This document shows, in pieces, positions 32,519 to 41,180 of a DNA stretch of 64,000 nucleotides. The first letter of the stretch is position 1. The number at the start of each line of letters is the position of its first letter. The translations under genes were made by a program, and so were the position numbers. The notes under the pieces are model-generated. The model saw only the letters and a list, made by a program, of their open reading frames with translations, was not told where the DNA came from and did no database searches. Source of the stretch: 55-13 sp037190145 (GTDB lineage: Bacteria; Armatimonadota; Fimbriimonadia; Fimbriimonadales; Fimbriimonadaceae); the NCBI GenBank assembly GCA_037190145.1, contig JBBCJU010000002.1:434001-498000 (forward strand). Reading direction: 5' to 3'.

Positions 32519-33700
32519 ATGTCGATGTTGTCGCTATCTCTTGTTTGTTGGGTGTTAACGATGCCTAGTGAAAAGGCGGAAGTACCTGGAAGCATCATCG
32601 CGCATAGCCCTAAATCGAGTCGCATCTATCTTGGCTCTCCGGGGATTACGATTCTGAGCAATGGCGACTATCTTGCTAAACACGACGAGTTTGGCCCGGG
32701 CAGCACAGAATCTACAAACGCAATCACAAAAGTGTATCGCTCAAAAGACAAGGGTAAGACCTGGACGTTCCTCAGCCAGGTTTCCGAACTATTCTGGGCC
32801 AACATTTTTGAGCACAGGGATTCGGTCTATATGATGGGGACGACAGCAGGCCATCGGCACGGCTACTGTGTGATCCGAAAGTCAGTGGATGGAGGGAAGA
32901 CTTGGTCACCGGCGACGGGATCTACCTCTGGGCGCCTGTTTCCAAGCTTGTCTTACCACACCGCGCCTATGCCGATAGTCATTCATAAAGGACGCATTTG
33001 GAGAGCGATGGAAGATGAAAAAGGCGGAACCCAATGGGGAAAGATGTTTCGCGCTTTTGTGATGTCAGCGCCAGTGGATTCGGATTTGCTGGATGCTTCT
33101 AGCTGGATGGCAACCAATGCCTTAGGATTCGACCCTAGTTATCTGGAAGGACAGTTTGGCGGCTGGCTGGAAGGGAATATCGTCGTAGGGCCAGATGGAG
33201 CCTTGGTAAACATCCTTCGCGCCGACTATCGAGAGGGGACTGAGAAAGCGGCTTTGCTCCAAATATCCTCTGATGGCAAGGCGGCTTCTTTCAACCCTAA
33301 AGACGGCTTCATTAATTTCCCAGGAGGGTGCAAGAAATTTGTCATCCGGCGCGATCCCAAAGAAAAACGGTACTGGTCTCTCTCCAACGCGATCTTGCCG
33401 CAATACGCAGGTGGCAATGTGGAACGAACGCGCAACACGATCGTCCTTCTCTCATCGAGTGACCTTCGAAAGTGGACTCCTCACCGAATTTTGCTGCACA
33501 CGGATGACGTGAAGACGAGCGGCTTTCAATATCTGGATTGGCAGTTTGATGGGCGAGACATCATTGCAGCCAGCCGTACGGCATTTGAGGATGGAGTTGG
33601 GGGAGCGGATAATCAACACAACGCCAACTTCATTACGTTTCACCGCTTCCGAGATTTTCGTAGCGCACTCAAAGAGACCGTGAAGATTGCCCAAGATTGA
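32519..33700 (+). CDS. Secreted sialidase/BNR-repeat family protein
   Basis: The 393-residue protein has a hydrophobic N-terminal signal (MSMLSLSLVCWVL) and a beta-propeller of the sialidase superfamily. Asp-box repeats are visible as SKDKGKTW and SVDGGKTW, and the N-terminal PGITILSNGDYLAKHDEFGPGS block is typical of exo-alpha-sialidase-like domains. The true sialidase arginine triad cannot be confirmed by eye, so substrate is open. It lies 30 bases after the immunity candidate and may be an unrelated passenger of the same insertion between fusA and tuf. Confidence 0.75.
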   Translation: MSMLSLSLVCWVLTMPSEKAEVPGSIIAHSPKSSRIYLGSPGITILSNGDYLAKHDEFGPGSTESTNAITKVYRSKDKGKTWTFLSQVSELFWANIFEHRDSVYMMGTTAGHRHGYCVIRKSVDGGKTWSPATGSTSGRLFPSLSYHTAPMPIVIHKGRIWRAMEDEKGGTQWGKMFRAFVMSAPVDSDLLDASSWMATNALGFDPSYLEGQFGGWLEGNIVVGPDGALVNILRADYREGTEKAALLQISSDGKAASFNPKDGFINFPGGCKKFVIRRDPKEKRYWSLSNAILPQYAGGNVERTRNTIVLLSSSDLRKWTPHRILLHTDDVKTSGFQYLDWQFDGRDIIAASRTAFEDGVGGADNQHNANFITFHRFRDFRSALKETVKIAQD

Positions 33701-33856
33701 AATGAATCTTGGCCTTTGAATAAGTTAGGCGTAAAGATGCTCCTCAACTTGAATTATTAGGTTCTTGGGTTCATGTGCCTTTTGTTAGGGTGGTCCCAGC
33801 ACCTTGATTTACCCCTACCTGAGGCAGTAAAATGTCCGATTGTCGTTAACCCCTCC

Positions 33857-33908
33857 GTGTGGTTGGGGTGAGACCGAAATCGGGCGACGGGTCGCCCTCC
33901 CTAACCAC
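33857..33908 (+). promoter_or_regulatory. Folded leader of tuf
   Basis: GTGGTT (33859-33864) pairs with AACCAC (33903-33908), enclosing an inner hairpin GGGCGA-CGGG-TCGCCC (33882-33897). The structure ends 22 bases before the tuf start. Confidence 0.5.
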
Positions 33909-33930
33909 AAGGACTTAGAAAGAAAAGAAT

Positions 33931-35148
33931 ATGGCAAGAGCTAAATTTGAAAGAACTAAGCCGCACGTCAACATTGGCACTATTGGCCACGTAGACCACG
34001 GCAAAACGACCTTGACTGCCGCGATCACCGGCGTTCTGGCTGAGAAGGGACTTGCTCAAAAGCGAGCCTACGATGAGATCGACTCCGCTCCGGAAGAAAA
34101 GGCTCGTGGAATCACGATCAACATCTCCCACCAGGAGTATGAGACCGATACTCGACACTACGCTCACGTAGACTGTCCTGGACACGCCGACTTCATCAAG
34201 AACATGATCACCGGTGCTGCACAGATGGACGGTGCTATCTTGGTTGTTGCTGGTACTGATGGTCCTATGCAGCAAACTCGAGAGCACATCCTCTTGGCTC
34301 GCCAAGTTGGTGTTCCTCACATCGTTGTCTTCATCAACAAGGTTGACCAAGTTGACGATGCTGAGCTTCTTGAGCTGGTTGAGATGGAAATCCGCGAGCT
34401 TTTGAGCAAGTACGGTTTCGATGGCGACAACACGCCAATCATCAAGGGTTCTGCACGAAAGGCTCTCGACCAAGTCGAGTCCGGCAACGTGAACTTTGAC
34501 GACACTCATGTTAAGGCAATCCTTGACCTGATGTCAGCTGTTGACAGCTATATCCCAACTCCTGAGCGAGATAAGGATAAGCCGTTCTTGATGGCCGTTG
34601 AGGACGTATTCACGATCACTGGTCGTGGTACTGTTGCTACCGGACGTGTTGAGCGCGGTCAGCTGAAGTCGATGGAGGAAGTTGAGATCGTTGGTCTCTC
34701 CGAAGCTCCTCGAAAGACGGTCTGCACCGGCGTTGAGATGTTCCGAAAGACCCTTGACTACTGTGAAGCCGGCGACAACGTTGGTCTGCTTCTCAGAGGT
34801 GTGGATCGAACTTCGATCGAGCGCGGCCAGGTTATTGCTAAGCCAGGTTCGATCAAGCCTCACCGCAAGTTCAAGGCAGAAGTTTACGTTCTCTCGAAGG
34901 AAGAGGGCGGTCGACATACTCCGTTCGTAACGGGTTACCGACCACAGTTCTTCTTCCGAACGACTGACGTGACCGGTACTCTCAACCTGCCAGACGGCGT
35001 TGAGATGGTCATGCCTGGTGACAATATCACCATGAATATCGAGCTTATCGAAGGTAAGCCGGTTGCTATGGAGCAAGGTTCCAAGTTCGCTATCCGAGAA
35101 GGTGGCCGAACAGTAGGAGCCGGTACGATCACCGAGATCAGCGAGTAA
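33931..35148 (+). CDS. tuf: Translation elongation factor Tu
   Basis: EF-Tu delivers aminoacyl-tRNA to the ribosome. G1 GHVDHGKTTLTAAIT, switch I RGITINISHQEYET, G3 DCPGHADFIKNMITGAAQMDGAILV (core DCPGHADF), G4 NKVDQVDD, and domain II-III motifs FTITGRGTVATGRVERG and GYRPQFFFRTTDVTG are all intact. The length is 405 residues against ~395, mainly from an EIRELLSKYGFDGDNTPIIKGSARKAL-region insertion (around DGDNTPIIKGSA). It stands alone between its leader and a strong terminator, just before rpsJ. About half of its arginine codons are CGA. Confidence 0.98.
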   Translation: MARAKFERTKPHVNIGTIGHVDHGKTTLTAAITGVLAEKGLAQKRAYDEIDSAPEEKARGITINISHQEYETDTRHYAHVDCPGHADFIKNMITGAAQMDGAILVVAGTDGPMQQTREHILLARQVGVPHIVVFINKVDQVDDAELLELVEMEIRELLSKYGFDGDNTPIIKGSARKALDQVESGNVNFDDTHVKAILDLMSAVDSYIPTPERDKDKPFLMAVEDVFTITGRGTVATGRVERGQLKSMEEVEIVGLSEAPRKTVCTGVEMFRKTLDYCEAGDNVGLLLRGVDRTSIERGQVIAKPGSIKPHRKFKAEVYVLSKEEGGRHTPFVTGYRPQFFFRTTDVTGTLNLPDGVEMVMPGDNITMNIELIEGKPVAMEQGSKFAIREGGRTVGAGTITEISE

Positions 35149-35156
35149 TATGAAAG

Positions 35157-35189
35157 AGAACCTCCAGTAAATCTGGAGGTTCTTTTTTT
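35157..35189 (+). terminator. Terminator between tuf and rpsJ
   Basis: AGAACCTCCAG pairs with CTGGAGGTTCT around TAAAT and is followed by seven Ts. rpsJ therefore needs its own promoter or read-through. Confidence 0.92.
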
Positions 35190-35281
35190 GTGCTTGTGGG
35201 TAATGCCGCAGGCAAATAGCGAGGTTGGTTCCGGCTGCCGTCGGAATGGAATTCGCAAAAGAGTGAAAGCGGCTTGTAGTT

Positions 35282-35325
35282 GCAGTTAGCGGTTATCCGC
35301 AAACTGCTTACCTCCAACCGCCAAC
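35282..35325 (+). promoter_or_regulatory. Mutually exclusive hairpins in the rpsJ leader
   Basis: Stem 1: GCAGTT (35282-35287) with AACTGC (35302-35307), continued inside by GCGG/CCGC (35289-35300). Stem 2: GTTAGCGGTT (35285-35294) with AACCGCCAAC (35316-35325), nine of ten pairs. The two share bases and cannot coexist, the layout of an attenuator or switch. It ends 17 bases before the ATG. Confidence 0.45.
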
Positions 35326-35342
35326 TAGATATCAAGGCAAAA

Positions 35343-35645
35343 ATGAAAGTAAGAATTAGACTTCGAGCATACGATCACCGGATCATTGACCAATCCGCTG
35401 AGAAGATCACTGATACTGCAAAGAGAACCGGTGCACGTGTAAGTGGCCCCATCCCTCTTCCCACCAATATTCGCCGCTTCTGCGTTATCCGCGGTCCGCA
35501 CATCGACAAGGAGTCGATGGAGCACTTCGAGCTTCGCACTCACAATCGGCTGATCGACATTCTAGAGCCGACCAACAAGACAATCGACGCCCTTATGCGA
35601 CTGGACCTGCCCAGCGGCGTTGATATCGAAATCAAGAGCGCTTAG
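35343..35645 (+). CDS. rpsJ: Ribosomal protein S10
   Basis: S10 is a 30S head protein and transcription antitermination factor NusE. The 100 residues contain KVRIRLRAYDHRIIDQSAEKI, GPIPLPTNIRRFCVIRGPHIDKESMEHFELRTHNRLIDI (core GPIPLPTNIRRF) and LPSGVDIEIK. ATG 35343 is the family start. It is normally the first gene of the S10 operon, but here a terminator at 35665-35699 and four unrelated genes separate it from rplC at 39880. Confidence 0.98.
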   Translation: MKVRIRLRAYDHRIIDQSAEKITDTAKRTGARVSGPIPLPTNIRRFCVIRGPHIDKESMEHFELRTHNRLIDILEPTNKTIDALMRLDLPSGVDIEIKSA

Positions 35646-35664
35646 CTTAAGTAGTAAGATTTCC

Positions 35665-35699
35665 AAGCCTCTCTCAGCAAGTTCTGAGGGAGGCTTTTT
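35665..35699 (+). terminator. Terminator after rpsJ
   Basis: AAGCCTCTCTCAG pairs with CTGAGGGAGGCTT (one G-U) around a six-base loop and is followed by Ts. It confirms that rpsJ is a single-gene transcript. Confidence 0.92.
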
Positions 35700-35744
35700 C
35701 ATTTGTGAGAGATTCACCTGATGCTCGGGGAGTAATATGACGAC

Positions 35745-36560
35745 ATGCCGATTGCCTCTTTGATCGTCAGCGCACTCGTTGTCCAGACATCGTCGTTTCA
35801 GCCTAGCGTTCAAGCTTGGACTTTTAACCGCTTCACAACGGAGGAAGCAATTGGATTGGCTGCTCAGGCCGGTTCCCAGAATATTGAGATATTCCCCGGG
35901 CAGACTCTGAGTAAAGACACTCCGGATGTAAAGGTTGGCCCTGACATGGGAGCGGCCAACGTAGATAAGTTAAAAGGCTTCCTCAGCAAAAACAATGTGA
36001 AAGCCATAGCTTTTGGCGTCACTGGAATTTCCAAGAATGCAGATGACGCACGAAAGCTCTTCACATGGGCAAAAGGCCTTGGAATTCAGGTTATCAATAC
36101 TGAATCAACCGATGCGATTGATACCCTCGAAGTCATGGTGAAAGAATTCGATATCAAGGTTGGATTCCACAACCATCCCCGTCAGGAAAACAATCCCAAC
36201 TACAAAGTGTGGGATCCCAAGTACATCTATAGCTTGGTTGAGAAGCGGGATAAGCGAATTGGAGCTTGCGCAGATACTGGTCACTGGGTTCGGTCGGGCA
36301 TTAAGCCAATCGATGCGCTTAAGACTCTGAAGGGAAGAGTAGTTTCCAGTCACCTCAAGGATCTTCATGAATTCAAACCTTCTGGCCACGATATGCCCTA
36401 TGGATTAGGTGTTTCTGACATCGTGGCGGTACTCAATGAGTTCAAGAAGATGAAGATGACGGGTCCGGTTTCTGTGGAATACGAATACAACTGGGACAAG
36501 AACTTGGCCGATGTCGCACAGTGCATTGGCTTCATGCGGTTTTTCCAAGTTAGCAAGTAG
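35745..36560 (+). CDS. Exported sugar-phosphate isomerase/epimerase-like TIM barrel
   Basis: The 271-residue protein belongs to the xylose-isomerase-like/AP-endonuclease-2 barrel superfamily. AWTFNRFTTEEAIGLAAQAGSQNIEIFPG (core TTEEAIGLAAQAG) opens the barrel. The metal-binding side chains sit in VGFHNHPRQ, CADTGHWVRSG, SSHLKDLHEF and the final VSVEYEYNWD. A short signal-like N-terminus (residues 1-~24) suggests export. Such proteins are common in surface-sugar catabolism of Armatimonadota and Planctomycetota. Substrate unknown. A terminator follows at 36580. Confidence 0.85.
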   Translation: MPIASLIVSALVVQTSSFQPSVQAWTFNRFTTEEAIGLAAQAGSQNIEIFPGQTLSKDTPDVKVGPDMGAANVDKLKGFLSKNNVKAIAFGVTGISKNADDARKLFTWAKGLGIQVINTESTDAIDTLEVMVKEFDIKVGFHNHPRQENNPNYKVWDPKYIYSLVEKRDKRIGACADTGHWVRSGIKPIDALKTLKGRVVSSHLKDLHEFKPSGHDMPYGLGVSDIVAVLNEFKKMKMTGPVSVEYEYNWDKNLADVAQCIGFMRFFQVSK

Positions 36561-36579
36561 CTGTACCGACAGTGATTTG

Positions 36580-36609
36580 AAATAGCCACCCAATCAGGGT
36601 GGCTATTTT
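36580..36609 (+). terminator. Terminator after the isomerase-like gene
   Basis: AAATAGCCACCC pairs with GGGTGGCTATTT around a short loop, with Ts following. Confidence 0.88.
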
Positions 36610-36706
36610 AATTTTGGGGGACTGGTCACTCTAAAGGTCTAAAAGAAGTACAGTTGCTCTTGACACCCTTCGCATTCAAAGATCTCTGAGGTAATAAGGG
36701 CAAGAC

Positions 36707-37153
36707 ATGTCGGAACGATTTCAAGATTTGGTAGATGGCTTTGCATTTGATCTGTGGGCAAATTTGCGATGGGAGGCCTATCTGCGAAACGGCAACGCAA
36801 GAGAACCTAGTCGGTCCATTTTTCGGCATCTGTTTGTCGCGCAAGAGGTTTGGAATCAGCGGGTGCTGGGAAATGCCCTCACTGATTGGCCGCAGGTCGA
36901 ACCAACCGTTGAAAGAATCCAGACTTTGAACCAAGCATGGGTAGAGCACCTTACGCATCGACAAGATGATCCCATCATTCACTACCACCGCTTTGATGGC
37001 GCGCCGGGACATCTACACCTTAGCCAGATCGCGCGTCACATCGTTGACCACGGAACTTATCATCGAGGAGAACTGCGTGGACTTTGCAGAGAGAGGGGAG
37101 TAGAGGACTTTCCTGAAACCGGATTGGCCCTCTACTATATGACTACAGCTTGA
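36707..37153 (+). CDS. DinB-like metal-dependent four-helix protein
   Basis: The 148-residue protein fits the DinB/YfiT superfamily of thiol-transferase-like bundles. FRHLFVAQEVWNQRVLG supplies the first histidine, and HLSQIARHIVDHGTYHRGELRGLCRERG carries the paired metal-binding histidines (core HIVDHGTYHRGEL). Family members bind a divalent metal and are often stress or thiol related. The end overlaps the convergent TPR membrane gene by 11 bases. It is a single gene without visible operon partners. Confidence 0.88.
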   Translation: MSERFQDLVDGFAFDLWANLRWEAYLRNGNAREPSRSIFRHLFVAQEVWNQRVLGNALTDWPQVEPTVERIQTLNQAWVEHLTHRQDDPIIHYHRFDGAPGHLHLSQIARHIVDHGTYHRGELRGLCRERGVEDFPETGLALYYMTTA

Positions 37154-38309
37154 TAAAGCTGATCAACCAGAAAGCAATCGCTGCGATCCCGGAAAGAGCT
37201 GCTGTACCTCCAAACAAGGCGTGGCGGAGCCAGCGAGTGCTGTCTATCTTCGCTGATAGAGCCATTAAAACCAAGCCGACGAACAAGCAACCTGCTGCGA
37301 TGAAAACGCCAGGACCAACTAGGAATCCCAGTCCGAAACTTACTAAGGCCAGGCCAAGATAGATTGCCATTACAATGGTTTCAAAACGTACATGCTTCTC
37401 TAGGGCTAGCCTACCGAGCGGGTGAGCAAGCAAGGTGATGTTGGTCAATGGTTCGCCGATCCAGGTGAACCAGATGAGGAAACTGAAACAAACGCCAATC
37501 GGTATGAGGAAGGGTTGCCATTGCGGATTGTTCCGGCCAATCGCTCTGAGTATCCTTGGGATCGCCAAAATAGCGATGAGAATAACCAGTTGCCCGCCCT
37601 TTGAAAACTGTGCTTGCCAAGCATAGAACTGAATAATCCACCGATAGGGTGGAAATCGTGAGCGGAGAGAGTCCAGTAGACCATCTCTTGCGAGTTCTTC
37701 CGAGGGGTCAAGGCGTAGAGCCTCGGCAAAGTGACTTTGGGCAGCCTTGTGGTCGCCTTGGCGTAGCCTCACCCAACCGAGAGTTGCATGGGCATGGGAA
37801 GAGTCCGGATTCTCCTCTATGGTCTCTTGTGCGGCAACTACGGCATCTTTGCTCCGCCCCGCCAAACTTAGGGCATGGGCTCGAATCCGAGCGCAGTTTT
37901 CATTCTCTGGGTCTAGCTGAAGGCCGGTTTCTGCCGCTTCCAGAGCCGCTCTCCAGTGTCCTTGTTGCCCGAGAGTCGCGGCAAGGGTGCCGAAGTAGCC
38001 GGCAAAATACGGTTCGATTTCGATCGCCTTTCTAATAGCCTCTTCTGCTTTCTTGTATTGATTGGCCACCAAATGGGAGTGAGCAAGGCTGTAAAAGGCA
38101 AAATCATTGTCTGGTTCAAGGCTAACAGCTTTCTTTGCATTCTCCAGAGCAGGTTTGGGGTTATCGAGATGAGTATGAGAAAGTGCTATCCAAGCATAGA
38201 TGGTGGCGTCGTCAGGAGAGTTGCCGAGTTCACGGGTGAACTCTTGGATCGCTTCGATGTATCTACCTTGACCATAGTGGAACTGGCCAACCGAACCATA
38301 AGGGTTCAA
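37143..38309 (-). CDS. TPR membrane protein
   Basis: The N-terminal ~230 residues are six or so tetratricopeptide repeats (for example PDDATIYAWIALSHTHLDNP, PDNDFAFYSLAHSHLVANQY, AHATLGWVRLRQGDHKAAQ). Then come about four to six transmembrane segments (GQLVILIAILAIP, PIGVCFSFLIWFTW, IVMAIYLGLALVSFGLGFLVG, and the end). It overlaps the upstream AAA+ gene by ATGA (38306-38309), so the two are translationally coupled and probably form one machine at the membrane. Confidence 0.85.
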   Translation of the reverse strand: MNPYGSVGQFHYGQGRYIEAIQEFTRELGNSPDDATIYAWIALSHTHLDNPKPALENAKKAVSLEPDNDFAFYSLAHSHLVANQYKKAEEAIRKAIEIEPYFAGYFGTLAATLGQQGHWRAALEAAETGLQLDPENENCARIRAHALSLAGRSKDAVVAAQETIEENPDSSHAHATLGWVRLRQGDHKAAQSHFAEALRLDPSEELARDGLLDSLRSRFPPYRWIIQFYAWQAQFSKGGQLVILIAILAIPRILRAIGRNNPQWQPFLIPIGVCFSFLIWFTWIGEPLTNITLLAHPLGRLALEKHVRFETIVMAIYLGLALVSFGLGFLVGPGVFIAAGCLFVGLVLMALSAKIDSTRWLRHALFGGTAALSGIAAIAFWLISFIKL

Positions 38310-39568
38310 AGCATTCGCCTCGATTTCAAATAGCCTAAGAGGTCGTCATAGATTCCGCCCTCATTGGCATAGATTGCGTGGTTTTTTGCGGTCTCTAGCC
38401 AAGTGCGGGTGGTGGGTCGAACGTCTTTTATCGCACGCTTGAAGTCGTTCATGTTAATGGGCCGAACATTGCCGGTCTCTATCGATTCGCTCAGGGCAAG
38501 TTCTGCTGCACTGTCGCACAGATGAACCATGTCAGCTCCCGAAAATTCCTCTGTCTTCTCCGCAATCCAGCGAGAGTCAATATCCTTGGTTGGACGATCT
38601 TTGAGATTGCCGTCCACAATTGCTTGTCGGGCAGGAAGGTCTGGAGGAAGGACAAGGATCATTCGGTCTAGACGTCCAGGACGACGAATGGCGGAGTCTA
38701 CATCCCAAGGATGGTTGGTGGCAGCTAGGATGAAAAGTCCCTCATTGTCAAATTCCACGCCATCCATTTCTGAAAGCAATTGATTGATCTGGCTGGTGCC
38801 AGCCTGATGCCTCATCAAGCTGCGTTTTCTTCCCAAGGCGTCAAGTTCATCAATGAAAAGGACGCATGGTTGGTTACGACGTGCGGTCTCAAACAGGTGG
38901 TGAAGATTCTTTTCGCTTTGACCTAACCACATGTCCACGACATCAGTTAAGCCTACTGAGAGAAACTTGGCCTGTAATTCTCCAGCAATCGCTCTGGCCA
39001 TAAAGGTCTTGCCGCATCCGGGCGGGCCATAAAGGAGGAGTCCTCCTTTTAAGGATTTGCCGTAAAGTTTACGGAGGTCAGGGTTGCGCATTGGCCCCAA
39101 AAAGGAGATTTGGAGTCTCTTCTTAACGGCCTCCATTCCGGCAACATCGGCTAATGTAACGTCTGGACGTTCAGTTTGAAACCGATCTTCTTCAGGTTCG
39201 TTCTCTTCATCTGAATATCGCAGCCGAACTGGTTCTTCTTGGGTAGGGATGGGCGTCTCATCAAAGTCGTCAGGGGAGGGAATGGCGCTTTCGATTAACC
39301 CTCTTGCTTGATCCCAACTGAGGGCTTCGGACAGTTTGCGGTACCCGGCTGCACGAATTTTATCACCAGTTGACTCAGCACATTCGGCTGCGATGATGAG
39401 GGCCTCTCTATGATCGGGCTGTTGAGCCAAAACCTGGCTTGAATGATCGAGGGCGTTTGAGAAATCACCAGCTTTGCGATAGAGATCAGCCAAGTGAACT
39501 CGTAGTGCTGTATTTGTAGGGTCGGCAGATACCGCGGCCAACATCGCTCTTATCACGGGATCATTCAT
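38306..39568 (-). CDS. AAA+ ATPase with N-terminal TPR
   Basis: Residues 1-~85 are TPR-like (NPxNTALRVHLADLYRKAGDFSNAL type; core VHLADLYRKAGDF). After an acidic linker, a single classical AAA module starts at VTLADVAGMEAVKKRLQ. Walker A is GPPGCGKT, Walker B is CVLFIDELDALG, sensor ILAATNHPWDVD and arginine fingers RRPGRLDR. It resembles the FtsH/Cdc48/katanin clade but lacks a protease domain, so it is likely a remodelling ATPase. The coupled TPR membrane gene may anchor it. The gene lies between rpsJ and rplC, on the opposite strand to both. Confidence 0.9.
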   Translation of the reverse strand: MNDPVIRAMLAAVSADPTNTALRVHLADLYRKAGDFSNALDHSSQVLAQQPDHREALIIAAECAESTGDKIRAAGYRKLSEALSWDQARGLIESAIPSPDDFDETPIPTQEEPVRLRYSDEENEPEEDRFQTERPDVTLADVAGMEAVKKRLQISFLGPMRNPDLRKLYGKSLKGGLLLYGPPGCGKTFMARAIAGELQAKFLSVGLTDVVDMWLGQSEKNLHHLFETARRNQPCVLFIDELDALGRKRSLMRHQAGTSQINQLLSEMDGVEFDNEGLFILAATNHPWDVDSAIRRPGRLDRMILVLPPDLPARQAIVDGNLKDRPTKDIDSRWIAEKTEEFSGADMVHLCDSAAELALSESIETGNVRPINMNDFKRAIKDVRPTTRTWLETAKNHAIYANEGGIYDDLLGYLKSRRML

Positions 39569-39719
39569 AGGAAGTACGGGATTTTAGCATTGCAACTTCG
39601 TTTGATTGGAAAGTTGAGATCGATATTGCATGAAAAAGCAATCTTGCGAGGCGTACCTAACGAGAGTCCTACCGATTGACTTATCTGTATAGGTTTAGGT
39701 ACATTCTCCCTTGGCCTAA

Positions 39720-39879
39720 ATTAGGCTAAATCAGCGGCTTCCAGCCAGAGGCGTGTGTCGCCCCCTCAAAAGAGGGCAACGACCGCACCGAGCGCCTTGC
39801 TAGGCGGACGAAGCTGACTGAAATGAAGGAAACGGTGCATCGTCCCGTCGTGTCGGGATGGCGCCCCTAAGGAGTAACA
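39720..39879 (+). promoter_or_regulatory. Structured leader of the rplC operon
   Basis: The 310-base gap before rplC has no gene. The last 160 bases hold successive hairpins: CCCTC-AAAA-GAGGG (about 39758-39776), CGCCT-TGCT-AGGCG (about 39792-39805) and TCCCG...CGGGA before the AAGGAG site at 39870. The first r-protein genes are often regulated through such leaders (L4 in Gammaproteobacteria), which makes this a candidate autoregulatory site. Confidence 0.45.
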
Positions 39880-40506
39880 ATGATCTCAGGAATCCTGGGA
39901 ACCAAAGTAGGTATGACTCACCTCTTTACTGAAGAGGGCAAGATGGTCCCGGTAACGGTTATTCAAGCCGGACCCGTCTATGTAACGCAGGTTAAAACTG
40001 AAGAGACTGACGGCTATAATGCGGTCCAAGTTGGATTTGGTGAAGCTAAAGATAAGCATCTGACCTTCCCTAAATATGGCCACTTGAAGAAGGCTGGTCT
40101 CAGTAAGAATCTGCGAACCTTGAAGGAATTTCGAGTAAGCGAAACTGCTGGTATTGAACTGGGCCAAGAATTTAAGGCTGACCTCTTCGAGGAAGGCGAA
40201 AAGATTACGGTAACCGGTAAGAGTAAGGGTCGCGGTTTTGCGGGTGGCGTTAAGCGCTACCACTTTAAAGGTCAGCACATGACTCACGGCTATATGACTC
40301 ACCGGCGTCCGCTTTCGAGTGGTGCAACGGGCCCGCAGAGGGTTTTTAAAGGCGTTCGTAAGCCTGGTCATATGGGTGATGCAACCGTAACTCAGAAGGG
40401 TTTGAAGGTTGTCAAGGTGGATGCTGAGCGCAACCTTATTCTCGTCGACGGCAGCGTAGCGGGTCCTAACGGAGCTCTCGTTGTAATCAACAAGGTGGCG
40501 AGGTAA
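39880..40506 (+). CDS. rplC: Ribosomal protein L3
   Basis: L3 of 208 residues shows the start GILGTKVGMTHLFTEEGKMVPVTVI (core GTKVGMTHLFTEEG), the KGRGFAGGVKRYHFKGQHMTHG region near the peptidyl-transferase centre (core GFAGGVKRYHFKG) and GATGPQRVFKGVRKPGHMG. It is the first gene of a twelve-gene r-protein run. An AAGGAG ribosome-binding site precedes ATG 39880. Confidence 0.98.
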   Translation: MISGILGTKVGMTHLFTEEGKMVPVTVIQAGPVYVTQVKTEETDGYNAVQVGFGEAKDKHLTFPKYGHLKKAGLSKNLRTLKEFRVSETAGIELGQEFKADLFEEGEKITVTGKSKGRGFAGGVKRYHFKGQHMTHGYMTHRRPLSSGATGPQRVFKGVRKPGHMGDATVTQKGLKVVKVDAERNLILVDGSVAGPNGALVVINKVAR

Positions 40507-40511
40507 TCAAG

Positions 40512-41180
40512 ATGGCATCAATCGAGATTAAAGACAAAAGCGGTAAGAAAGCTGGAACCTATGAGGTTTCAAAAGCTATCTCGGAAGCAAATCCGTCCGT
40601 TAGTACAGTTCACCGAACCGTAGTCGCTGAAGAAGCAAACAAGCGTCAGGGAACGCAAAAGACCAAGACTCGAAGCGAAGTTCGTGGTGGTGGTCGAAAA
40701 CCGTATAAGCAGAAGAAGACTGGAAATGCCCGACAGGGAACTATCCGTGCTCCTCACTATGCCCATGGCGGTATGGCTCTTGCGTTGACCCCTCGGGACT
40801 ATGATAAGAAGGTCAATAAGAAAGAGCGGCGAGCCGCTATTCTGGGAGCTTTGAATCAAAAGGTTCAAGCTGGCGATTTGACCGTAGCGGATGCAATTGT
40901 TTTCGCTGAAGCAAAGACAAAAGCGGCTACCGAATTCTTAGCTGCTGTGGGTCTGAAGGATGCTCGCCGACTTTTGGTGATTCTTCCGGTCTATGACGAA
41001 GTTGCTTACAAGTGCTTCCGCAATTTGCCGAATGTCACCGTTCGAACAGCTCCTGCTTCAACTGCAGGTGGCGCGGAAGCGGCAAAGACTTCAGCATTCT
41101 CTGCGAGAGACGTGATGGTGGCTCATAAGGTGCTCATTGCCAAAGATGCTTTCGCAAAAATTGAGGAGGTGTGGGGCTAG
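40512..41180 (+). CDS. rplD: Ribosomal protein L4
   Basis: L4 of 222 residues contains the exit-tunnel loop region TKTRSEVRGGGRKPYKQKKTGNARQGTIRAPHYAHGG (core RGGGRKPYKQKKTGNARQG) and the C-terminal DARRLLVILP strand. In Gammaproteobacteria L4 represses its own operon; whether this applies here is unknown. It starts 5 bases after rplC. A small Ala/Gly-rich insertion (ASTAGGAEAAKT) sits near the C-terminus. Its stop overlaps the rplW start (TAGTG). Confidence 0.97.
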   Translation: MASIEIKDKSGKKAGTYEVSKAISEANPSVSTVHRTVVAEEANKRQGTQKTKTRSEVRGGGRKPYKQKKTGNARQGTIRAPHYAHGGMALALTPRDYDKKVNKKERRAAILGALNQKVQAGDLTVADAIVFAEAKTKAATEFLAAVGLKDARRLLVILPVYDEVAYKCFRNLPNVTVRTAPASTAGGAEAAKTSAFSARDVMVAHKVLIAKDAFAKIEEVWG

